DNA from: JAGMES01 sp023128035
Lineage (GTDB): Bacteria > Bacillota > Halanaerobiia > DY22613
DNA: 64,000 nt
Reading direction: 5' to 3'
Assembly: GCA_030627905.1 (NCBI GenBank)
Contig: DAOVRZ010000002.1
Location: 49,138 to 113,137 of the forward strand
Part shown: positions 13,882 to 27,000 of the stretch, piece by piece
Numbering within the stretch: the first letter of the stretch is position 1
Layout of the letters: each line of letters begins with the position of its first letter
Made by a program: the position numbers and the translations under genes
The notes under the pieces: model-generated
Told to the model about the DNA's origin: nothing
Database searches by the model: none
What the model saw: only the letters and a program-made list of their open reading frames with translations

Positions 13882-14835
13882 ATGAAAAAGAAAAACTTGA
13901 TAATCTGGCTGGTTATTTTAGTGGGTATGATGTTGGGATGTTTTGGATTTGCAATTGGAATTTTTAAACAGGTTGATTCTTATACAGAAAAAGTGCCTGC
14001 TAAAGAAAAGTTGATTTTGAAAAATTATAAAGGTAAAGTAACTTTAGAACCTACTCAAGGTGATGAACTTGTTTTTATCATTGAGAAAGAAGTTCGAGGA
14101 GATATTAAAACTAAAATAAACGAAATTTTAGACGAAGTCAACGTTATCTTTGAAGAGGATGAAGATACGGTTATGGTGACTATAGATCGACCTGATCAAT
14201 TGCCTTTAGGGGTTAGTGAAACAGTGATAAACTTTAGAATTCAAGTACCTGAATCTATTGTTCGCTATATTGATATTGATACAAGGTTTGCGCGAGTTGT
14301 TGTAAATGATCTGAGTGGTGAATTGAAAGTTAGGACAAGAAATTATCCTATCTTAATCACTAATTTTAAAGGCAATCTTTATGCTAAGACCAATAATCAA
14401 TCAATAACATTAGAAAATGTTTCAGGTTATGCAGAGATAGAAACAAAAATTGCATCTATAATAATTAAAGAGTTTGCTGGAAGTATAAAGGCTAAGACAA
14501 CTAATAACCCAATTCATTTTTCTTCAACAAAAGAATTAGAAAACGTCTATTTAGAAACTAAAATCTCCAATATTTATTATGAAAGTATGATTAAGCCTGA
14601 TGGTACATATCGGATGAAAACCTCAAATGGTAAGATAGTGTTTTCAATTCCAGAGAATAGTAAAATTAATTTGCATGCTCATGTAAGTAATGGTTCAATT
14701 AAATGTTCATTACCTTTGAAAGAAACATTTTTTAATGACAAAGAAAACTTAGTAGGAATTATCAATGGTGAAGGTGCAGAAGTTGATCTGATTGGAATTC
14801 ATTGTAGTATTTATATACAAAAATGGGAGGAATAA
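13882..14835 (+). CDS. Membrane-anchored beta-strand repeat protein (DUF4097-like)
   Basis: TTTGGAGG precedes the ATG. The 317 residues start with one hydrophobic helix (residues ~6-29) after Lys-Lys-Lys, giving an outside-facing anchor, followed by a region built of repeating short beta strands (Ile-Asp-Ile-Asp-Thr-Arg-Phe-Ala, Leu-Lys-Val-Arg-Thr-Arg-Asn, Ala-Lys-Thr-Asn-Asn, Ile-Glu-Thr-Lys-Ile-Ala), the pattern of DUF4097 and related right-handed beta-helix proteins. The function of this family is not settled; several members sit beside membrane-stress regulators. It is the last gene before the NRPS locus, with no terminator between, and shares the only good upstream promoter, so it may respond to or protect from the peptide. 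That link is inference. Confidence 0.7.
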   Translation: MKKKNLIIWLVILVGMMLGCFGFAIGIFKQVDSYTEKVPAKEKLILKNYKGKVTLEPTQGDELVFIIEKEVRGDIKTKINEILDEVNVIFEEDEDTVMVTIDRPDQLPLGVSETVINFRIQVPESIVRYIDIDTRFARVVVNDLSGELKVRTRNYPILITNFKGNLYAKTNNQSITLENVSGYAEIETKIASIIIKEFAGSIKAKTTNNPIHFSSTKELENVYLETKISNIYYESMIKPDGTYRMKTSNGKIVFSIPENSKINLHAHVSNGSIKCSLPLKETFFNDKENLVGIINGEGAEVDLIGIHCSIYIQKWEE

Positions 14836-14840
14836 GGGTA

Positions 14841-14945
14841 ATGACTGATATTATGATTAGTCTACAAAAAGTAGTCGCACAAAAGTGCACAATACCATAT
14901 ATAGTACTGAAATGGGCGGGTTCAGTACTATATATGGTATTGTGA
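14841..14945 (+). CDS. Possible 34-residue leader ORF running through the hairpin
   Basis: An ATG follows GGGAGG by 11 bases (and AAGGG more closely) directly after the DUF4097-like gene. The frame has 34 codons, passes through both arms and the loop of the inverted repeat at 14888-14944, and ends in TGA at the last base pair. Translation of this ORF would open the hairpin, an arrangement that could couple translation to expression of the NRPS genes. The peptide has no recognisable motif, so chance remains possible. Confidence 0.25.
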   Translation: MTDIMISLQKVVAQKCTIPYIVLKWAGSVLYMVL

Positions 14946-14973
14946 GTTCTTGAACGACTAAAATACTTTTGTG
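14878..14973. repeat. Nested inverted repeat in the NRPS leader
   Basis: The inner arms (14888-14911 and 14921-14944) are perfect 24-bp reverse complements around a nine-base loop (ATGGGCGGG). A second 9-bp pair, CACAAAAGT (14878-14886) and ACTTTTGTG (14965-14973), encloses it. No T-run follows, so it is not a standard terminator. It ends about 30 bases before the ribosome site of NRPS1. It could be an operator, an RNA processing or stability element, an attenuator, or a MITE-like insertion. Confidence 0.8.
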
Positions 14974-15017
14974 GTCGAATCATATTAATAATAAAATTTT
15001 TATAAAGGGGTTATCAT

Positions 15018-18000
15018 ATGGCAAAAAAATTAAAAATCTCAAAAGAAGATGTACAGGATATTTTGGCTTTAAGTCCTTTACAGGAAGGGATGTTGTATCA
15101 TTATTTAAAAAGGCCAGAAAGCGATCAATACTTTGTTCAATTATGTTTAAACCTCACTGGTTCAATAAATAATGATATATTTAAGAAAGCCTGGAATTAT
15201 GTTGTTCAGACTAATGAGATGCTACGGACTGTTTTTATGTGGGAAACATTCAAAAATCCTATACAGGTTGTCTTAAAAAAACGTGATGTTGAGATTCAAG
15301 AATATGATTTTTCTGATATCGAAAATATAGCAGCGAGAACTAAAAGATTAAATCAAGTAAAAGAGAAAGATAAAAACAATAAATTTCAATTAGAATCAGG
15401 CTCGTTATTTAGGATTATATTATGCAAGCTTTCTCAGAATAATTATGAGATGATAATAAGTTATCATCACATTGTTTATGATGGTTGGAGCAACGGAATT
15501 GTTTTAAAAGAATTTTTTGCAGTTTATGACCAATTTGCTAAAGGTCAAACTTCCTTAAAAATCACTAAAAATAGCTATAAGGAATTTTTAAAATGGGTAC
15601 ATAATCAAAATCAGAACCAACAGGCTCAATACTGGCGAGAATATTTACAAGATTTTGATTCAAAAACTGAATTACCCACATATCTTAAAAAAGAATCTGA
15701 GATTATTATTGCAGAAAATTATCTGCTTAATTTTCCGCATGATTTGACTATGCGATTAAAAGAATTTGTGAAACAACAAAAAATTACTTTGAGCGCACTT
15801 TTCTACGCAAGTTGGGCAATATTTTTAGAAAGATTTAATAACAAAGAAGATGTAGTTTTTGGAGTAACTGTTTCAGGCAGACCAACTGATGTTGAGAAAA
15901 TTGAAGAGATGGTTGGGCTATTTATCAATACCTTACCACTTCGTGCCAAGCCAAATGGTTCGTTAATTTTAGAAAATTTTCTCCAGGATATATCTAAGGC
16001 ACTTAAAGAACAACAAAATTATCAATGCACTCCATTAGTTGAAATCAAATCATATAGTGAAATTGATGCTCAAAGTGCGTTATTTGATTCTATTTTAGTG
16101 GTAGAAAATTATCCATTAGATCAAAAGGTGAATTCTAAAGAGAGTGCATTAACACTTAAATCTTATTCGATTTCAGAAATGACTAATTTTGATTTGACAG
16201 TGGCTATAAATGTATTTGAAAAGATTGAAGTAAACTTTAGTTATAATAGAGACCTCTTCACTAAAGAAATGATCGGAAACTATGCAAATTATTTTGTGAA
16301 TATTCTCAGTGAAATTATTGAGAATCCTAAGCTTCAAATTTCTCAGATTAAGATGATTTCGAAAGAAGAAGAAAATCTTTTGTTATCAGGATTTAATAAT
16401 ACCAGTGTAGAGTATGATCAAACAAAAACTATTCAACAATGGTTTGAGGAACAAGTTGAAAAAACACCTGAAAATATAGCTGTTATTTTTGACGAAAAAG
16501 AATTAACTTATCGTGAATTAAATAAAAAAGCCAACCAGCTTGCTAGAGTGTTACGCAAAAAAGGTGTTCAAAGAGATGATTTAGTCGCAATTATTGCAGA
16601 GCGTTCTCTTGAGATGATTATTGGAATTATAGGTATTTTAAAAGCTGGAGGAGCCTATTTACCGATAGCTGCTGAATATCCCGAAAAGAGAATTGCATAC
16701 ATGTTAGAAGATAGCAAAACTAAGATAGTATTGACCCAAAAGAATTTAATCAAAAAACTAGATTTTCGTGGAGAAATCATTTGTTTAAACGATGTACAAA
16801 CATCTGATGATAATAATTTGGAAATTATTAATTATTCAAAAGATTTAGCATATGAAATCTATACATCTGGTTCAACTGGAAAACCAAAGGGTGTATTGAT
16901 TGAACATAAGAGCATACTTAATTATATTCATTGGAGAAAACATGCTTATAACTATACTTCAGAGGATATAACTTTACAGTTAATTTCATTTTCATTTGAT
17001 GGTTTTGGTTCTAATTTATATTCGAGTTTATTATCTGGAGGTACATTTATTCTTCCAAAGGATAATCTGGACTATTATGCAATCAAAGATTTGATTAGAG
17101 AGAAAAAGATTACTAATATGAGTATTGTACCATCTATGTATCAAAGCATTCTTGAAGTTGCTGACTCTACTGATTTATCATCATTAAGATTTATTGTATT
17201 GGCGGGAGAAGCTGCCAAAAAAGATTTGTTAGAGCTAAGCGAAGAAAAAAAACTGAATATTCAGTTTTGTAATGAATATGGGCCAACAGAAAACAGTGTA
17301 ACAACGACATCTTTATTAAATATGGATGTTTCCAATATAAGTTTAATTGGCAAGCCGATTTATAATAATCGAGTTTATATTTTGAATAAATATAATAATC
17401 TGTTACCATTAACGGCTGCTGGAGAGTTATGTATTTCAGGGGTTGGATTGGCTAGAGGATATCATAATAACTCCGAATTAACAGAAGAGAAGTTTGTTAA
17501 GAATCCGTTTGTTGATAATCCTTTTGGGATTATCTTGGAAGAAAGGATGTATAGAACTGGTGATTTAGCTCAATGGTGTGCTGATGGGAATATTAAGTTT
17601 TTAGGTCGAATTGATCATCAAGTTAAGATTAGAGGATACAGAATTGAGTTAGGTGAGATTGAAAATCAGTTGGTAGAACATGAAGAGATTGAAAAGGTAG
17701 TTGTAATAGATAGAGAAGATATAAACCATGATAAATATCTTTGTGCATACTTTGTTTCAGAAAATGATGTAAAAGTAAATAACTTACGTGAGTATTTAGG
17801 AAAAGTCTTACCTGATTATATGGTTCCTAAGTATTTTGTGAAGTTAGATCAAATTCTGTTAACTACTAATGGAAAAATAAATAAAAAAAGCTTACCAATT
17901 CCTGATATAGCAATAGGTGGGCTGAATGAATATATTGAACCATCTAATGAAATAGAAGAAAAATTAGTAGATATCTGGAAAGAGATTTTAGGTGTAAATA

Positions 18001-21000
18001 GTGTAGGTATTAATGATAACTTTTTTGAATTGGGAGGACATTCGTTAAAAGTTACATCTTTTGTTTCGAGGGTATATAAAGAATTTGATATAAAAATTCC
18101 GTTACAATTGGTTTTCGATTCCCCAACTATTAAAAAGCTTGCAGAATATATTAGCAATGCGAAAAAGAGCTTATATAAAGCTATTCAACCTGTAGAGGAG
18201 AGAGAATACTATCTAGTAATGAACTATCCAACATCATCAGCTCAAAAGAGATTATTGATTTTAAATCAGCTAGATGATAATTCAACAAATTATAATACAC
18301 CGGGTGCAATGCTGATTAAAGGAAATTTAAATCTGGAACGTTTTGAAAACACTTTCAAGGCATTGATAAAAAGACATGAATCATTGCGGACATCTTTTGA
18401 ATATGTGAATGCTGAAGCAGTTCAACGGATTCATAAAGATGTTGATATTGCTTTTAAGATAGATTATTTTAAGGCAAAAGAAGCTGATATTGAGAAATGT
18501 ATCGAAAAATTTGTGAAGCCTTTTGATTTACGAAAAGCACCTTTATTAAGGGTCGCGCTTGTAAAATTAGAAAATCAGCATTTGCTTTTGTTTGATATGC
18601 ATCATATTATCTCAGATGGGACTTCGATGGGTGTGTTTGTTAGAGATTTTGTTGATCTTTATAGAGGGAAGTCATTAGATGAACTCAGAATTCAGTACAA
18701 AGATTTTGCGATCTGGCAAAATGAATTATTACAATCAGACCAGATTAAAGAACAAGAGAAGTATTGGTTAGAATGTTTTGATTTTGGAAATGAGATTTCT
18801 CAAAGTAATCTTCCTACTGATTATCTCAGACCTTTATTAAGAAATTTTGAAGGAGAGGTACTTCATTTCAGGATTGGAAAAGAACGAAAAGAAAAGTTAG
18901 ATCAGATGGTTTCTGATCAAGGTGTCACGTTATATATGACTTTATTGGCCTTTTTTAACATAATGCTGTCAAATTTTAACACAACAAACAGGATACTAGT
19001 GGGTACGCCAATAACTGGAAGGGAATATCCAGATCTTGAATCAATTATTGGAATGTTTGTAAATACATTAGTAATGAAAAATGAGCCATCAGGTAGTAAG
19101 ACATTTAGAGAATTTTTAGTAGAGGTAAAAGAAAATGCTCTAAAAGCTTATGCTAATCAAGATTATCAATTTGAGATGTTAGTTGATAAATTAGATCTAG
19201 CAAGAGATATGAGCAAAAATCCTCTTTTTGATACGATGTTTATTCTACAAAATACCCATTTATCAGAGATTCAATTAGAAGATCTTACTTTTACGCCTTA
19301 TGAAATAAAAAATAAGATTTCAAAATTTGATCTTTCCTTAAATGCAGTAGAAGTAGAAGATGATATTCTTTTTGACTTTGAGTTTTGTACTAAGCTATTT
19401 AAAAGAGAGACAATTGAAAGATTAGCTAATTACTATAAAAACATTTGGGATGTTGTATTAGAAAACCCGGAAGTTAAAATTTCAGAAATTGAAATGATCT
19501 CTGAAAATGAAAAGTACAAATTATTATATCAGTTTAATGATACAACTATGGAGGAATCTAAAGTTAAATTGCTTCATCAGTTATTTGAAGAGCAGGTGGA
19601 TAAAACTCCAGCTAATATAGCTGTAACTTTTGCAGATACGCAAATGACTTATCGAGAATTAAATCAAAGAGCTAATCAGTTAGCTAGATTATTGATTGAA
19701 AAGGGAATTCAAAAAGATGATATTGTTGGATTATTGATTGAACGCTCGATTGAGATGATTGTTGGTATTATGGGAGTTTTAAAAGCAGGTGGAGCTTATT
19801 TGCCGATAGATCCAACTTATCCAGAAGACAGAATCCAGTATATGTTAAATGATAGTAATGTACAGATTGTATTAACACAATCTCATTTTGAAGATGAGAG
19901 AATGTATTCTAATGATTCCTCAAATTTAGAAAATGTTGTTAAACCAGATGATTTAGCATATGTAATTTATACTTCTGGTTCCACAGGTAAGCCTAAAGGG
20001 GTTATGATTGAACATCTAAATGTGGTAAATACGATTTATTGGCGAAAAAATGAGTATTATTTAAATGCTGATGATCGGGTTCTTCAATTATTTTCCTACT
20101 CGTTTGATGGATTTGTGACAAGTTTCTTTACACCGATTGTATCAGGAGCGGAAGTTATTTTATTAAATGAAGATGATGCTAAAGATGTTCTTGCTATCAA
20201 AGAAGTGATCGTAACTAAGAAAGTGACTCATTTTATAGCTGTACCTTCACTGTATTCTGCAATTTTAGAATGTATCTTAGCTAAAGAAGCGAAGAGTTTA
20301 AGAATTATAACACTGGCTGGTGAAAAAGTGCCAAAAAAATTAATCGTTGAATCAAGAAAACTAAACCCAGATTTGGAACTTGTTAATGAATATGGGCCAA
20401 CCGAAAACAGTGTCGCAACCACAATTTTAAGAAATATGCAACTAGAAGAGAAAGTAACAATAGGCTCACCAGTTGCTAATACTCGTGTTTATATTCTAAA
20501 CTCTTATCAAAAACTACTTCCGATAAATGTCCCGGGTGAGATTTGTATATCTGGTGGCGGTCTTTCAAGAGGATACCTAAATAGAGCTGATTTAACAAAG
20601 GAAAAATTTATAGATCATCCATTTATACCAGGAGAGAGAATTTATAAAACGGGCGATTTGGCAAGATGGCTTCCAAACGGAAAGATTGAATTTTTAGGCA
20701 GGATAGATCATCAGGTCAAGATTAGAGGTTTTAGAATCGAAATTGAAGAGATAGAAGCACAATTATTAAAACATAAAGATGTTCAAGAAGTTATTGTAAT
20801 AGATAAAGAGGATGATCAAAATAATCAATATTTGGCGGCCTATATTGTGGCAGGGTGTGAGATAGGTGTTGATGAATTGAGAGAGTTTCTGGCACATAGT
20901 TTGCCAAACTATATGATACCAACTTATTTTACACAATTAGAGAAGATGCCTTTGACTCCTAATGGTAAAATTGACCGAAAAGCATTGCCAGAGCCTACTC

Positions 21001-24000
21001 AAAGTTGTGAGCGAGAATATGTTGCTCCAGAAAATGATGTAGAAGAAAAATTAGCTGTAATCTGGAGTGATGTTTTGGGTGTTCAAAAGGTCGGTGTATA
21101 TGATAATTTCTTTGATTTGGGAGGTCATTCATTAAAAGCCACATTCCTTATTGCTAAAGTGTACAAATTTTTTGGTGTTGAACTTTCATTGAAAGAAATC
21201 TTTAAAACTACAATTTTGAGAGAACAGGCATTATTGATAACTAATACTGAGAAGAAGAAGTATTTATCTATTGATAAATTAGCAGAAAATGATTCTTATC
21301 CTCCAGGATGTTATCCTGTATCATCAGCACAGATGAGATTATATATTCTCGATCAATTAGATGAAGATAGTACAACCTATAATATGCCAGGAGCTTTTAG
21401 AATCGAAGGAAACCTTAATCAAGAAAGTTTAGAAAATGTTTTTAAGGAATTAATCAATCGTCATGAGTCTTTGAGAACATCTTTTGTGACTATAGATGGT
21501 GAGGTTTACCAAAAAGTCCATCAGGATGTGGATTTTAATATTTGTTATCTTAAAGCTTCTGAAAATAAATTAGAAGAATTAATCGAAGATTTTATAAAAC
21601 CTTTTGATTTGAGCAAAGCTCCTCTTTTACGTGTGGGAGTACTCAAATCAGGAGATCAGCAAATATTAATTATAGACTTACATCATATCATTTCAGATGG
21701 ATTTTCGATGGGTATAATCTTTAAAGAGTTTAGCCACTTGTATGAGAATCTAAAATTACCCGAACTAAAAATTCAATACAAAGATTTTGCGGTTTGGCAA
21801 AATAGATTCTTACTATCTGATGAGATGATTAAACAACAAACTTACTGGTTAGAGAGATTTAATGAGGAGATTCCACTTCTAAGTCTACCTACAGATTTTG
21901 TTAGACCTCCGATAAAGAGTTTTATTGGAGATAGAATTATTTTTGAAGCAGATAATAATTTGAGAAAACAATTAAAAAAATTAGAGTCTTCAAATCAAAC
22001 TACCTTATATATTGTTTTATTAGCTTCTTATTCGATTTTGCTTTCTAAATATGCAGGACAAAATGAGGTTATCTTAGGTAGTCCACTTGCTGGTAGACAG
22101 CATGTGGATTTAGAAAATGTTGTCGGTATGTTTGTTAATACATTGGCGATGAGAAATAAAATCACGGGAGATCAAACATTTATTGAGTTTTTAGAACAAG
22201 TAAAAGAAGATACTTTTAAAGCATTTGAAAATCAAGATTATCAATTTGAAATGCTGGTAGATCAGCTTAATTTATCAAAAAACATGAGTCGAACTCCAGT
22301 TTTTGATGTAATGTTCGCTTTACAGAATGGAACAGATGTAGAGTTACAGATGCAGGATTTTAAATTAGTTCCTTATGATTTTGATTTTAAAGTTGCTAAG
22401 TTTGATCTGACATTAAATGCTTTAGAAATTGATGGCAAAATACGATTTGATTTAGAATATTGTACAAAGTTATTTAAGAGAGTGACAATTGAACAGATGG
22501 CAGAACATTTTCTTAAAATCTTACGTGAAGTAACCGTTAATCCTGAACAAAAAATTTCTGAGATAGAACTTCTATTAGAAGATGAAAAACAGAAATTACT
22601 TTGTGAATTTAATAAAACTGAGGTTAGTTACCCGGAAGAAAAAACTATTTGTCAATTTTTTGAAGAACAGGTAGAGAAAAACCCAGATAATATTGCAGTG
22701 AAATTTGAAGACAAACACCTAACCTATCGTGAACTAAATGCAAAGGCAAATCAACTTGCAAGGAAATTGCGAAATAAGGGGGTTAGTCAAAATAAGGTGG
22801 TAGGAATTCAAGCAAATCGTTCTCTTAAGATGCTGGTAGGTGTATTAGCAATTGTTAAAGCTGGAGGATGTTATTTGCCAATAGATGTTGATTATCCTGA
22901 GAGTAGGGTAAAATTCATGATTGAAGACTCAAATGTACACATCCTTGTGATAGAAAAGGAGATCATGGAAAGTCTTTCGTTTGCGAAAGAGATTATTAAT
23001 CTTGGTGATGAAGGATTGTATAGTGGTGATGATTCTAATCTTGAACTTATTAATCAGCCTAATGATTTGATCTATATTATTTATACCTCTGGTTCTACCG
23101 GTCAACCAAAAGGAGTTATGATTGAACATAAGAATGTTAATCGTTTAATCTCAAATTCAAATATGTTAATTATTAATGAAGATGAGCGGATAATGCAAAC
23201 AGGGTCTTTGGCGTTTGATGCATCTACCTTTGAAATCTGGGGTTCGTTACTAAATGGTGCTACACTTTATCTGATCTCTAAAGATGATCAATTGTCAGCA
23301 GATAAATTTGGAAAAAAACTGAAAGATAATCAGATTAGTATGATCTGGCTTACTGCTCCATTTTTTAATCAACTGGTCGAAGAGGATTTATCTATCTTTT
23401 CTGAGTTGAAGACTTTAATTGTGGGTGGAGATGCATTATCAGTAAAACATATTAATCTGGTACGAACAAAATATCCTAATCTGACTATTATCAATGGTTA
23501 TGGGCCAACCGAAAGCACAACATTTACAACTTATTTTAAGATTGACAAAGAGTATCAAGAAAATATTCCATTAGGATATCCCGTTTCAAATACTCAAGTC
23601 TATATCTTAGATGAAAATAATCAGTTACAACCAGTTGGAGTTCCTGGAGAGTTAGTTATCTCTGGAGATGGATTGGCAAGAGGTTATTTAAATCGACCAG
23701 AATTGACAAAAGAAAAATTTGTACAAAACCCATTCGTGCCAGGGGAGAGAATGTATAAAACAGGAGATTTAGCAAGATGGCGTAGAGATGGAAAACTAGA
23801 ATTCTTAGGTAGAATCGACCATCAGGTTAAAATAAGAGGTTTTAGAATCGAAATTGGTGAAATCGAGACATATTTATTAAGACATTCTGAGATAAAAGAA
23901 ACAGTAGTTGTTGTTAAAGTTGATGATAATGATAATAAATATTTGGTGGCATATTTTGTATCTGATAGAGAAATATCTGTTTCTGAAATAAGAACATATA

Positions 24001-27000
24001 TGAAAGAAGAATTACCAAATTATATGATTCCATCCCATTTTGTACAGTTAGAGAAATTACCATTAACCTCAAATGGCAAGGTAAATCGAAAAGTTCTACC
24101 TGATGTAGATGGAAATATCAAGGTTGGAACTGATTATGTGGCACCTACAAATGAAATCGAAATAAAATTAGCAGAAATATGGTCAGATATTTTGAATATT
24201 GACAGGATTGGAGTAAATGATAATTTCTTTGAATTAGGTGGACATTCTTTAAAAGCTACTACTCTCAGTTCAAGAATAAGTAAAGAATTTAAGGTTGCGA
24301 TTACTTTACAAAGGATTTTTAAAGAGCCAACGATTAGAGAACTTGCAGCATATATTTTAGAAGAAGAAAAGAGTATTTATAAGAGAATTGAACCTATAGA
24401 AGAAAGAGAATATTATCCTATTTCATCAGCACAAAAGAGAATGTTTGTAATTAATCAATTTGAAAATCAGACTACAGGATATAACATACCCGGGATGATG
24501 TTTATTGAAGGAAAGTTTAATCGTGACCGATTTGAAGAAGCTTTCTCAAAGGTTATCGAGCGACATGAATCTTTACGAACTTCCTTTGAATCATTAAATG
24601 GAGAAATTGTTCAAATAGTTCATCAAGATGTTGATTTTGAAATAACTTATCTTACAGCAAATGAAAATGAATTGGAAAAGATAGCATTTGATTTTATTAA
24701 ACCTTTTGATTTAACTCAAGCACCTTTAATCAGGGTAGGGGTTTTAACAATTAAAGAATGTCATTTGCTGATGATAGATATGCATCATATCATTTCTGAT
24801 GGTACTTCAATGGGAGTTTTGAGTAAAGATTTTATTAAGTTTTATAATGGAATCGAAGTTCCAAAACTTAGAGTTCAGTACAAGGATTTTGCAAACTGGC
24901 AAAATGAATTTTTCATCGAACATATTCAAAAACAGGAAGAATACTGGTTAGAACGCCTAACAGAGATATCAGTATTAGATTTACCAACAGATAATCAAAG
25001 ACCAGCTGAGATGAGCTATGAAGGTGAACGCATTAATTTTACACTTAACGATGAGTTAACAAAACAATTAAAAGAATTAGCTAAGCGAACTGGCGCAACT
25101 CTCTATATGGTACTTTTAGCAATCTATAATGTTTTCTTGCACAAATACACAGCTCAAGAGGATATTATCATTGGTTCACCAATTGCTGGTAGAAATCATG
25201 CTGATTTGGAAGATATGATCGGAATGTTTGTGAATACATTAGCTTTGAGAAATTATCCAATCAAAGATAAAGTATTTAAAGAATTTTTGGTAGAAGTCAA
25301 AGCTGATACTTTAGAGACCTTTGAAAATCAGGATTATCCATTTGAAATGTTAGTAGATAAATTGGATTTGGAAAGAGATTTAAGTCGAAATCCGATATTT
25401 GATACCTTGTTTGTAATGCAAAATATCAATCAGATTGAGGCAGAGATCGGTGATTTAAGATTGATTCCATTTGAGTTTGATAATAAAATATCTAAATTTG
25501 ATCTTTCATTGAATGTTTCCGAAAGAGATAAAGAATTAGAAATGGGATTTGAGTATCGTACTAAATTATTTAAAGAAGAAACAATCAAAAGAATGGCGGG
25601 TCATTTGATCAATATCATTAAACAGGTTGTTAGTAATCCAGAAATAACTTTAAAAGAGATTGAGATCATTTCACAAGAAGAGAAAGAAGAGATATTGACA
25701 CACTTTATTGGCAAAAATATAGATTATCCGAAAGATAAAACAATCTCCGAGCTATTTGAAATGCAGGTAGAACGTTCAAAAGATCAGATTGCAGTTGTGT
25801 ATGAAGATCAAAGATTGACTTATCGTGAGCTAAATGAAAAATCGAATCAATTGGCTAGAGTATTAAGAGAAAAAGGTGTCACTAAAGACCAGATTGTAGC
25901 GATTATGTCAGAACGTTCTTTGGAGATGATCATAGGTGTGATGGCAATTGTCAAAGCAGGTGGTGCATATTTACCGATTGATCTAGATTATCCTGAGGAA
26001 AGAGTAAGTTATATGCTGAAAGATACAGATGCAAAGATATTATTAACCCAGTCTGATTTGATAGGTCAGTCCTATATTACCGATGAACAAATAGATCTTT
26101 CAGATCAAAACCTTTATACCGGAGAGTGTAGCAATCTTGAACAGATCAATCAATCAAATGATTTAATTTATATCATCTATACATCTGGTTCTACTGGCAA
26201 CCCAAAAGGGGTTATGATCAAACACATAAATGTAAATCGCCTAATCTCAAATTCAAATATGTTGCAGATCAATCAAAATGATCGGATTTTACAGACTGGC
26301 TCATTAGCTTTTGATGCTTCTACCTTTGAAATTTGGGGAGCATTGTTAAATGGAGCAGGTTTGTATCTGACTAAAAAAGAGAATATTTTATCACCTGAAC
26401 GATTTGAGGTGAAGATGAAAGAATATCAGATTACAAAAATCTGGCTAACAGCACCACTCTTTAATCAATTATTAGAATCAAATCCAGCTATATTTGACGA
26501 ATTGGAGACATTGTATGTTGGAGGAGATGCATTGTCACCTAAACATATTAATGATGTTAGAAAAATGCATAAAAACTTAAGGGTAGTGAATGGTTATGGG
26601 CCAACCGAGAGTACGACATTTACAACCTTCTTCAATATTGACAAAGAATATACCAATATCCCAATAGGAATACCAGTTTCTAATACTAAGGTCTATATTT
26701 TGGATAGCTCTAATAAAGTACAACCTATCGGAGTTCCTGGTGAGTTATGTATAACTGGTGATGGATTGGCTAGAGGTTATTTGAATCAACCCGAGTTGAC
26801 AAAGGAAAAATTCGTCGAAAATCCGCTAACTTCTGAATTGATGTATCGAACAGGTGACCTGGTAAGATGGTTACCAAATCGAAATATAGAGTTTATTGGT
26901 AGGATAGACCAACAGGTTAAGATTAGAGGATTTAGAATTGAGTTAGGTGAGATTGAAAACTATCTTTTAACTCATGAAATGATCAAAGACACTATAGTAA

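Noticed and set aside
14888..14944. Inverted repeat before NRPS1 as an intrinsic terminator
   Set aside because: The stem is AT-rich and no T-run follows either arm.
14969..14997. TTGTGG-17-TAAAAT as a promoter for NRPS1
   Set aside because: Both boxes are poor, and the start site would fall on the ribosome site of NRPS1.
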